A DNA stretch of 64,000 nt from Colimorpha_A sp045540115 (GTDB lineage Bacteria; Bacillota; Clostridia; Oscillospirales; CAG-272), in NCBI GenBank assembly GCA_045540115.1, contig JAZQGR010000058.1:62001-126000 (forward strand), given 5' to 3'. The notes beneath the pieces are model-generated. The model saw only the letters and a program-made list of their open reading frames with translations, made no database searches and was not told where the DNA came from. A program made the position numbers and the translations under genes. Each line of letters opens with the position of its first letter. Position 1 is the first letter of the stretch. Positions 26,350 to 33,454 of this stretch are shown here, piece after piece.

Positions 26350-26619
26350 ATGAAAGCAGTAATTTCCGTAACGGGACGCGACAGTATGGGCATTATCGCA
26401 AAGGTAAGTGCCTCCTGCGCTGAGTACAAGGCGAATATAGTAGATATTTCGCAGTCGGTTTTGAGCGAGTATTTCGCGATGATAATGATCGTCGATATCA
26501 GCACGCTGACTATTCCTTTTTCATCTTTTATCGATACGATGACGGCGCTCGGTAACGACAACGGTCTCGTAATACATACGATGCATGAGGACATCTTTAA
26601 CTCAATGCACAGTATCTGA
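26350..26619 (+). CDS. ACT-domain protein (UPF0237)
   Basis: This 89-residue protein is a single ACT domain: AVISVTGRDSMGIIAKVSASC, then NIVDISQSVLSEYFAMIMIV. ACT domains bind amino acids or similar small ligands. The ATG at 26350 follows GGAGGAAG. Its stop is 10 bases before the UPF0210 gene, and this pairing is conserved in many Firmicutes and archaea, which suggests that the two act together. The ligand is not known. Confidence 0.88.
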   Translation: MKAVISVTGRDSMGIIAKVSASCAEYKANIVDISQSVLSEYFAMIMIVDISTLTIPFSSFIDTMTALGNDNGLVIHTMHEDIFNSMHSI

Positions 26620-26629
26620 GGTGGGCTCA

Positions 26630-27988
26630 ATGATAGATATGAAAAATATCCTCGAAACGATCAATATGATCCGCGAGGAAAACCTTGATATAAGAACTGT
26701 TACGATGGGAATATCGCTTTACGACTGCGTAAGCGAGGATGAAGACAAGCTCTGCGCAAAGGTCTACGATAAGATAACAAAGACCGCAGAAAAGCTCGTT
26801 CCTACAGCCTGCGATATTGAAAAGCAGTACGGCATTCCAATCATAAATAAGCGTATTTCCATAACGCCTATCTCTCTTGTCGGCGGAGACATCTCGGAGG
26901 ACGGCTACCTCAAGCTTGCAAAAACGCTTGACCGCGCCGCGGCTGACCTCGGCGTAAACTTTATAGGCGGATATTCCGCGCTCGTTCAGAAGGGAATGAC
27001 AAATGGTGCAGACAGGCTGCTCAACGTTATTCCGTATGCGCTTAACGAGACTGAGCGTGTCTGCTCGTCGGTCAACGTAGCCTCGACCAAGGCGGGAATC
27101 AACATGGATGCCGTCGCACGAATGGGACATATAATCAAAAAGACTGCAGCGCTCACCGCAGACAGAGAGTCGATCGGCTGCGCGAAATTCGTCGTATTTG
27201 CAAACGCTCCCGAGGATAACCCATTCATGGCAGGTGCCTTCCACGGCGTAGGTGAGCCCGAAACCGTTATAAACGTCGGAGTATCGGGTCCCGGTGTAGT
27301 TTCAAGTGCGATCAAGCGTGCGGGTGATTGCTCCTTCTCTGAGCTTGCAGATCTCATTAAAAAGACTGCGTTCAAGATCACAAGAATGGGTCAGCTCGTC
27401 GCTTGCGAGGCGTCAAACCGCCTCGGTGTGCCTTTCGGAATCGTTGACCTCTCGCTTGCACCGACGCCCGCTATCGGCGACTCGGTCGCACATATTCTCG
27501 AGGGAATGGGACTCGAAAGCGTTGGTGCTCCCGGAACAACAGCCGCGCTTGCCCTTCTCAACGACGCAGTCAAAAAGGGTGGCGTAATGGCGTCGAGCTT
27601 CGTTGGCGGACTTTCGGGCGCGTTTATCCCCGTTTCCGAGGACGCAGGAATGATCGAAGCCGTCGCAAAGGGCGCACTTACGATCGAAAAGCTTGAAGCG
27701 ATGACGGCAGTATGCTCGGTTGGACTTGATATGATAGCAGTATCGGGAGATACGACAGCAGATACGATAAGCGGTATAATTGCTGACGAAATTTCGATCG
27801 GCGTTGCAAACACCAAGACGACCGCTGTCAGAATCATCCCCGTTGAGGGCAAGGGAATCGGTGAAACGGTCAATTTCGGAGGACTTCTCGGCTATGCGCC
27901 GATAATCAACGTTAACCCCTATTCCTGCGTGAAATTCATTGCACGCGGCGGCAGAATACCCGCGCCGATACACAGCCTGAAGAACTGA
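26630..27988 (+). CDS. UPF0210/DUF711 (PFL) family protein
   Basis: The 452-residue protein begins with MKNILETINMI and contains VTMGISLYDC, FIGGYSALVQKGM, GMGLESVGAPGTTAALALLNDAVK and ending segments GIGETVNFGGLLGYAPI, all typical of UPF0210. Known structures of the family have a glycyl-radical-enzyme-like (PFL) fold but no proven activity; I see no glycyl-radical motif. It is cytoplasmic. The ATG at 26630 follows GAGGTGG. It is downstream of the ACT-domain gene with which it is usually paired. Confidence 0.88.
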   Translation: MIDMKNILETINMIREENLDIRTVTMGISLYDCVSEDEDKLCAKVYDKITKTAEKLVPTACDIEKQYGIPIINKRISITPISLVGGDISEDGYLKLAKTLDRAAADLGVNFIGGYSALVQKGMTNGADRLLNVIPYALNETERVCSSVNVASTKAGINMDAVARMGHIIKKTAALTADRESIGCAKFVVFANAPEDNPFMAGAFHGVGEPETVINVGVSGPGVVSSAIKRAGDCSFSELADLIKKTAFKITRMGQLVACEASNRLGVPFGIVDLSLAPTPAIGDSVAHILEGMGLESVGAPGTTAALALLNDAVKKGGVMASSFVGGLSGAFIPVSEDAGMIEAVAKGALTIEKLEAMTAVCSVGLDMIAVSGDTTADTISGIIADEISIGVANTKTTAVRIIPVEGKGIGETVNFGGLLGYAPIINVNPYSCVKFIARGGRIPAPIHSLKN

Positions 27989-28021
27989 CAATTTATTCCT
28001 GAGGCTAAAAACTGCATAACG

Positions 28022-28070
28022 AAAACCCCGCCGCGTCAATACTTAAAACAGTATTTTTCGGAGGGGTTTT
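28022..28070 (+). promoter_or_regulatory. Stem-loop masking the SD of the sigG fragment
   Basis: AAAACCCC (28022-28029) pairs with GGGGTTTT (28063-28070), with further CCG/CGG pairing and an inner AATACT/AGTATT stem. The SD GGAGG at 28060-28064 lies in the 3' arm, ending at the ATG. It may instead be the terminator of the UPF0210 gene, or both. Confidence 0.55.
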
Positions 28071-28376
28071 ATGTTTTACAGTAAGGTTGAAATATGCGGA
28101 GTGAACACGGCTGATCTGCCGTCATTAAACGACGAGGAGAAAAGGGAATTGCTGCATAAAAGCAAGGCAGGTGACTGCATCGCGCGTCAGCGCCTGATAG
28201 ACGGAAACCTCCGTCTTGTGTTAAGTATCGTGCAGCGTTTCACAAACCGAAAGGAGAACGTAGACGATCTGTTTCAGGTTGGCTGCGTAGGTCTTATTAA
28301 GGCTGTCGATAACTTCAATACCGATCTTGATGTCAAGTTTTCCACCTATGCCGTGCCGATAAACGTGCCGAGGTGA
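28071..28376 (+). pseudogene. sigG: Truncated sporulation sigma factor sigma-G
   Basis: The 101 residues begin with MFYSKVEICGVNT, the sigma-G signature, and run through region 1.2 and 2 (NLRLVLSIVQRF, NVDDLFQVGCVGLIKAVDNF, VKFSTYAVP). Homology stops after YAVPI, where normal sigma-G continues into the DNA-binding part of region 2.4 and regions 3 and 4. Here NVPR and a stop follow, then a weak hairpin with a T-tract. Full-length sigma-G is about 255 residues; no continuation is found in any frame within the window. It may be a remnant, an assembly break, or one part of a split gene. Confidence 0.8.
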
Positions 28377-28397
28377 AAAGGAAGCTCCAACTAAGAC

Positions 28398-28422
28398 GGT
28401 GCGTAGCACCTATCAATTTTTG
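28398..28422 (+). terminator. Weak hairpin after the sigG fragment
   Basis: GGTGC-GTA-GCACC followed by TATCAATTTTT. The 5-bp stem is short for a terminator. Confidence 0.35.
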
Positions 28423-28435
28423 ACATCTACTATCA

Positions 28436-28463
28436 AAAAGCACCTGCATGAGCAGGTGCTTTT
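28436..28463. terminator. Bidirectional terminator between sigG fragment and the small peptide gene
   Basis: AAAAGCACCTGC and GCAGGTGCTTTT (28436-28447 with 28452-28463) form a perfect 12-bp stem with an ATGA loop. It lies 11 bases after the stop of the 43-residue peptide gene. Confidence 0.85.
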
Positions 28464-28474
28464 CCATTTTGTTA

Positions 28475-28606
28475 TTACTCTCCGAAGGGATTGAAGCCCG
28501 GGAAGGAGAAGTCGCCGAGGTTGAAGTCAAAACCGGAGCTGGTAATAACGTCTTCGTTTTCAAATACTACTACAATCGCAGTAGGCATTTCAAATATGTT
28601 TTCCAT
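28475..28606 (-). CDS. 43-residue acidic peptide of a Clostridia small-protein type
   Basis: This ORF is short but well supported: ATG at 28606, an AAAGGAGC site 6 bases upstream, a tight gap of 16 bases to the stop of the 1307-residue secreted protein, and a strong terminator 11 bases after its stop. The product begins MENIFEMPTAIVVVFENEDV, followed by an ITSSG step and a Gly-, Phe- and Asp-rich tail with alternating hydrophobic and acidic residues. The EDVITSSG step recalls small hypothetical proteins seen widely in gut Clostridia, whose role is unknown; this recognition is from memory. It has no signal peptide, cysteine or obvious modification enzyme nearby. Confidence 0.65.
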   Translation of the reverse strand: MENIFEMPTAIVVVFENEDVITSSGFDFNLGDFSFPGFNPFGE

Positions 28607-28622
28607 TATTTTGCTCCTTTCA

Positions 28623-31600
28623 TTACTGGTAATTGAAGTTCAGCACGCGGCACTTGTAGAAGCGTCCCTGATTGGAATCGATCTGAACAACGTTGCCGTC
28701 TGCATCCATGCGCTTGATATAAGTGGTGTTCCAAGCTTCCGAACCTACAGTCAGACCATCCCAATACATATAGATGATGTCACCGTTAGGAAGAACGCCT
28801 ACGCCCTTGACGTGAGACTCCTCTATGATTGATTCGAAGGTCTTGTTTGCGATATCGTAGATGTAAACGTTATGAGCGGTAGATATTATCAGGCAATTGT
28901 CTCTTCCAAAATAGGGCTGCAGATCGTGAAGTCCTGATTCGGGAGTTACTACGCTGAGATTCTCATCCTTTACAGCGGTGATAGAGCCATCCTCTTCAAG
29001 AGTTACCTTGTAGGCGGTAAGCTTATCAACGCCGACAACCCAAACTACCTCGTACGTGGGATCCCAAAGAACACCGTGTGCATCCGGGAAGGAAAACTCG
29101 AGGAGGCACTTTGCGTTCTTTCCGTCCGCGCTGTTGAAGAAGGTGAGGGTATTGTCAGAGGTACCACCGGAGACGATAACGCCGTTCGGGAGGATATCAA
29201 TGGAGTGCGAGTTGTTGGAGGATTCATTGGTCGACCAAACGACTTCCTTGGTATCCATTGCAACCATTTCCGCCTGAGTTCCGACACATACGAGTACTAC
29301 GTTACCGTAAGGAGCTACGTTGCGGAACTTGAATCCGCTGATGCTCGAAAGGGGAGTATCGTAGGTCCAGACGGGAGTATTCATGTTGCCTGTGGAAATG
29401 TCGTAAACGTCGATCCAAGCGCCTGTTCTGCCGCTTTCTCCTGCGCCTGCATTCTGGTTAGCCATAGCAACGAGAGTCTGTTCCTCGGGCTTAGCGAGCT
29501 CATTAAGGTCATAAAGAGCCTTGAGAAGATCGATCTGAGCGAGAGAAAGGGTATTCTCGGTATCAGCGAGTGCAACCTTGATGTAGGAGTAGAGAGAAAC
29601 AGTATATGCGACGGAAGCATCTCCGAGAACAACCTTGATCTCGTCTGCAACGTCGTATTTTCCAAGAACGGGAGTAATGTCGAAGAAGTAGTAGTTGTTA
29701 CCCTCAGCGGTGAGCGCCTGCTCGGTGCCGTTAACGTAGATCTTAACGCCGCTTTCCTCAATGAGGAAGTGGTGACGGAGGACAACGTTTCCGTTATTGT
29801 CGTGGTGGATATTGAACATCGTATAGGTGACGCCGTCGATCTCGGTGCCGATTACCTTGGCAGCGTAATCGATCAGACCGTCGGTCGGACCGACAACGGT
29901 AACGTTGTTGGTTCCGCCGTTGAACGCATTGTTGAACGCATTGTTCTTGTTGATCGTAGCGTTGCCGAGAATCGTGTTGTCATATCCGCACTTGTCACAG
30001 ATATCATCGGTGCCGTAAACGCACTTTTCTTCAGCTACGTCTGCATAGTCGCAGCAGATATGATTGTATCTGTGAGTTCCCTTACCGGTGTTTACGTAAA
30101 CGCCGTTAGGCTTAACGTGATTTGTTCTGTCAATGGGCGCAAGCTCCTTTGCACAGATCGGACATACAGATGCATTCTGACAGTCTGCAACGTTTGCGCC
30201 CTCGTGCTGACAGGTGGTGTCACAGTCTGCACAGTAGCCGTCGTTCCAGTCGTGACCGTCGTCAGTGATCTCTTCAGCCGCGTCGGCATCCTTATAGTAC
30301 GCGCCGCAGTAGCATGTGTAGTAGCCGTTAATGTTGGGTGCGCAGAAGGGAGGCTGACCCTCGGTGTATCCGCCGAGAGTAGCGGCGGAGCAAGAGTGGG
30401 TGAGCTCGGTGACTACAATGTTTGCGGAGCCGTTACAGGATATATTGTACTCCGTTGTGGAGCTCGACTGATTCGGGAGCTTAAGTATGAGCACCTGTTC
30501 GTTTGCTTTAAGTGCAGCAGTAGCGGTAATATTTGTGACATATTTGTCGCCCTTACCGATATTGTCAACTGAGACGAGCACGGTGCCGTCACCCTTCATA
30601 ATTATATAGTCATGGAAACGCTTGCTTATCGACCAATAAGTTCCGAGCGAAGCTTCAAATTTGTATATACCGTCCTGAGGAGCGGTGAATACGAATGCAG
30701 AACCCGTATATCTGGTTTTCTGAGCTCCGCCGACAGTAACGATTTTGCCGGTAGTCTTGTCAATGGTCCAAAGCTGGTTGTAGTATCCGGTTCCCTGAGA
30801 AGAGTCGCTGTTGGTTCCTGCGGGGTCAACAACGATCCACTTGTTCTCCTGAGGTGATGTTCCGGAAATGATCTCGACCGCCTTGTCGTTGTAATTCGTG
30901 TAGAGCTTATCAGCGCCTACGCCTTCCTTCTGGATATCATATCCCATAAGAGTTACGTTACCGAGCTTGTCGGTAAGAGACGTGCCGTCGAATATAACGG
31001 GAATCTCAACGTTGCCCTTGTAGTTGGGACCTTCTTCAACAGATGCCACAAGCGCAACGTCTATAGCATAGATACGGATGAAGTCGGTGTGGTCCTTGGT
31101 TACGGCAGTCTGCTGATCGAGAACGAAGACGAACATAAGGAAGTCGCCCGCTTCGAGAGCAACGGTTCCGCCGTTTGACGCGTAAGGAGCGTCTGAGCTG
31201 ATCGTAACGGTGTCTATGATCTCGCCGTTCTTTCTGACGGTAGCGGTAACCGTAACAGCTGTACCGTATACGTCGGTCATCGTAACGCCCTGCATGATCT
31301 CGCTGTAAGCGTATTCACCGCTTACCGGAGCAGTAAACAGGACGGTAGGGTTGGATTTTTTAGAGAGAGCAGCGGTTTTGATAACGCCGTCGGTGGTTTT
31401 GTCATATCTGTGCGTTCCGTAGGGAATAGCGAGGAGATATTCACCTTCTACGCCGGTGTTGAAAATAGTGCCGTTTGCCCATCTGCCACCGTTATTAAGG
31501 TAGAAGCTGGTTCTGCCGGAAACGTTTTGCAGGTTGTTCATCCACGGTGTGGGAGCACCTGATGCATTAGTGTTAAACGCGCCGGTTGAGTTCGACCAAG

Positions 31601-32546
31601 TAATCGTCGAAATATCGCTCGGATTGTTAAAGGAAGTAAGACGCCAAGCGCCCTGCTTCGCTATTGCCCAACCATTAGAATCCTTTTCGCATTCGTTATT
31701 CCATTTAAGGGGCATGGAGTAGTTGGTAGTGGTGTTGTCGCTGATTTTCTTAACTACAAGATCTGTGATCTTTATACAATTAGGGTCATTGCTTTTGTGC
31801 TCCTGGTTGTTGGAGAAGGTAACGCTGGTTGTCTGCTGGAAGGCAAACATAAGCTTATCGCCTGCTTCAAGGTAAACCTCTCCCGCAAGAGTTGCGCTCT
31901 TGTTTTCCTCGCTTGACGAGAATTTAGTAAGGATCAAGCCGTTCTTTCTTACCGTTACGTCAAACGTAAGATTGATCGAGTTGGCAAGGAACAGTACCTG
32001 CTCAACGGTTTCGGTGTAGGAATAAAGACCGTTTGAGGGAGCAGTAAAGGTTATAGCACCCGGCTTGCCTGCATGAGCTATAGCATAAATTCCGTTACCA
32101 TTGGTGGTAGCCATGCCACCGAAGACCTTTCCGCTCCAGCGCTGATTCCAGTTGACGTACCATCCGTCGGAGTCGTAAATTGACTGGTTGGTGGTCTGAA
32201 TCGCTGTTTCGTTAGCATTGGTTGCAAGATAAGGTCCCGGGAGCTTACCGTGTCCGTTGCTCTTTAGTCCCTGAGACTTGTAATCTTCAGCAGACAAGGT
32301 TGACGCAGTAAGCTTGGGGGAAGCGGTATCAAGGTTAGTGTAACCGAGAAGCTTCCACACGCCGTTATAGGGCATATCCCAGCCATTGGAGTCTTTCTCT
32401 ATGCCGGTTGTCCAGTCGGTAGGCAAATTCCAAGTTTCATAAGCTACGTTTTCAACCGCATGTACGTCTACAAGCGGACGAGAAATGATAAACGTGGACG
32501 CGACCATGAAGCACGCTAAGAGAAATGAGAGTACGCGTTTTTTCAT
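28623..32546 (-). CDS. Large secreted multidomain protein with C-terminal propeller-like domain
   Basis: The 1307-residue protein has a Sec signal peptide (about residues 1-30, cut after VHA). Three beta-rich modules follow, at about residues 35-275, 280-505 and 510-720, each with an FTAP-x2-G-Y-Y core, a VRKNG-type strand or its equivalent, and in the first two an EAGD-x-LMF-x-F strand. A Cys-rich zone (about 730-860) has CYCGAYY, CADCDTTC, CPICAKEL and CDKCGYD. The last 300 residues resemble a DUF6528-type beta-propeller: WIDVYDISTG, VAMDTKEVVWSTNESSNNS, GVLWDPTYEVVWVVGVD and IYDIANKTF. There is no sortase motif or C-terminal membrane helix, so it is probably released or held by an unknown means. 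It has its own promoter and long leader. Confidence 0.8.
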   Translation of the reverse strand: MKKRVLSFLLACFMVASTFIISRPLVDVHAVENVAYETWNLPTDWTTGIEKDSNGWDMPYNGVWKLLGYTNLDTASPKLTASTLSAEDYKSQGLKSNGHGKLPGPYLATNANETAIQTTNQSIYDSDGWYVNWNQRWSGKVFGGMATTNGNGIYAIAHAGKPGAITFTAPSNGLYSYTETVEQVLFLANSINLTFDVTVRKNGLILTKFSSSEENKSATLAGEVYLEAGDKLMFAFQQTTSVTFSNNQEHKSNDPNCIKITDLVVKKISDNTTTNYSMPLKWNNECEKDSNGWAIAKQGAWRLTSFNNPSDISTITWSNSTGAFNTNASGAPTPWMNNLQNVSGRTSFYLNNGGRWANGTIFNTGVEGEYLLAIPYGTHRYDKTTDGVIKTAALSKKSNPTVLFTAPVSGEYAYSEIMQGVTMTDVYGTAVTVTATVRKNGEIIDTVTISSDAPYASNGGTVALEAGDFLMFVFVLDQQTAVTKDHTDFIRIYAIDVALVASVEEGPNYKGNVEIPVIFDGTSLTDKLGNVTLMGYDIQKEGVGADKLYTNYNDKAVEIISGTSPQENKWIVVDPAGTNSDSSQGTGYYNQLWTIDKTTGKIVTVGGAQKTRYTGSAFVFTAPQDGIYKFEASLGTYWSISKRFHDYIIMKGDGTVLVSVDNIGKGDKYVTNITATAALKANEQVLILKLPNQSSSTTEYNISCNGSANIVVTELTHSCSAATLGGYTEGQPPFCAPNINGYYTCYCGAYYKDADAAEEITDDGHDWNDGYCADCDTTCQHEGANVADCQNASVCPICAKELAPIDRTNHVKPNGVYVNTGKGTHRYNHICCDYADVAEEKCVYGTDDICDKCGYDNTILGNATINKNNAFNNAFNGGTNNVTVVGPTDGLIDYAAKVIGTEIDGVTYTMFNIHHDNNGNVVLRHHFLIEESGVKIYVNGTEQALTAEGNNYYFFDITPVLGKYDVADEIKVVLGDASVAYTVSLYSYIKVALADTENTLSLAQIDLLKALYDLNELAKPEEQTLVAMANQNAGAGESGRTGAWIDVYDISTGNMNTPVWTYDTPLSSISGFKFRNVAPYGNVVLVCVGTQAEMVAMDTKEVVWSTNESSNNSHSIDILPNGVIVSGGTSDNTLTFFNSADGKNAKCLLEFSFPDAHGVLWDPTYEVVWVVGVDKLTAYKVTLEEDGSITAVKDENLSVVTPESGLHDLQPYFGRDNCLIISTAHNVYIYDIANKTFESIIEESHVKGVGVLPNGDIIYMYWDGLTVGSEAWNTTYIKRMDADGNVVQIDSNQGRFYKCRVLNFNYQ

Positions 32547-32716
32547 AAAATGTTTTTCCTCCTTTTAGATTTTTAATTTTTCATGAAAAATTCTATATTC
32601 ACCCGAGGTCGAATCAGAGTACCCCTGTTCCGATTCTGTGCCCGGAAGCTTATAGCAAGCACAAAAAAGACGGACCTTGGCCCGTTTTTTAATGAAATTG
32701 CTCAAATGACAACATT
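32547..32716 (-). promoter_or_regulatory. Long structured 5' leader of the large secreted protein gene
   Basis: From the predicted start near 32710 the minus-strand leader has an early hairpin with a U-tract (complement of 32663-32690), then nested pairing GTGC...GCAC around GCTATAAGC, then a GAATC...GATTC stem. The SD AAAGGAGG lies close to the ATG. I do not recognise a riboswitch class. The early hairpin reads as a terminator on both strands. Confidence 0.4.
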
Positions 32717-32745
32717 ATTATCTCACGTTTTGTACAAAAAGTCAA
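32717..32745 (-). promoter_or_regulatory. Sigma-A promoter of the large secreted protein gene
   Basis: TTGACT (32740-32745) and GATAAT (32717-32722) on the minus strand are 17 bases apart, about 165 bases before the start codon. Confidence 0.75.
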
Positions 32746-32775
32746 GTAAAACATATATGATATAGATAAATAATT

Positions 32776-32806
32776 GTAAAAAAACAGCCGCGATTGCGGC
32801 TGTTTT
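32776..32806 (-). terminator. Terminator after the DUF308-like gene
   Basis: AAAACAGCCGC and GCGGCTGTTTT (32781-32791 with 32796-32806) form a perfect 11-bp stem followed on the minus strand by TTTTT. Confidence 0.85.
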
Positions 32807-32818
32807 ATTATATTCGGA

Positions 32819-33406
32819 TCATTCTTCGGTCTGAGGAGCCTCGGATTCCTCAGCGGGAGCCTCAATTGCTGCTTCCTTCTTTCCCTTGATTGCTCCGACG
32901 ATCATATCGGCAAGATCGATTGCAGCCTCAACGATAAGCGCAACTCCGATGAATACCCATATTGCCTTGTCGGGAATTACAAATATGATGAGAACCGCGA
33001 AAACGATAGTAACAAGAGCGCTGATGAGAGAAACGAGGAAGTACTGCTTGTTTCTCATCTTTTCAACAGCCTTTTCAAGCTTCTGATATCCCGTGTAGAG
33101 GATAGCGGCACCGAAAATTATCGTAATGATCGTTATCCAAGCGGTTGCGATATTGTTCTTGACCATAAGGAATGCACCAATCGAAAGAGAAACGAGAGCG
33201 CCTGTAAGACCGCCTTTTTCCGCCTCGGCGGGCTTGGCAACAAAGTACTTAATGAGCGAGATAATGCCCGTAACCGCGATAAATGCGCCTGCTATTATGA
33301 GAATATACGAGATAAAGGAATGCGGATCAACAAGCAGAAGCACACCTACGATTATTTCGATAAGGCAGATAATTCCGCTGTTTGCGTTTTTTAGAAACTT
33401 TTTCAT
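32819..33406 (-). CDS. HdeD-like (DUF308) membrane protein
   Basis: The 195-residue protein has six hydrophobic helices arranged as three pairs, with IIEIIVGVLLLVDPHSF-type helix starts (GVLLLVDP, GAFLMVKN) that match the DUF308/HdeD fold, and an acidic Glu/Ala/Pro tail. HdeD is tied to acid resistance in enterobacteria; the Firmicutes members have no known role. The ATG at 33406 follows GGAGG by 8 bases. The lnt gene ends 48 bases upstream on the same strand. Confidence 0.75.
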   Translation of the reverse strand: MKKFLKNANSGIICLIEIIVGVLLLVDPHSFISYILIIAGAFIAVTGIISLIKYFVAKPAEAEKGGLTGALVSLSIGAFLMVKNNIATAWITIITIIFGAAILYTGYQKLEKAVEKMRNKQYFLVSLISALVTIVFAVLIIFVIPDKAIWVFIGVALIVEAAIDLADMIVGAIKGKKEAAIEAPAEESEAPQTEE

Positions 33407-33454
33407 TTTGTTTCCTCCTGACTTTTTAGTGATTTCATTATACAACAAGGATAT

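Noticed and set aside
32600..32660. A tRNA-like sequence (GGTCGAATC, similar to a T-loop)
   Set aside because: No acceptor stem, D arm or anticodon arm can be made around it.
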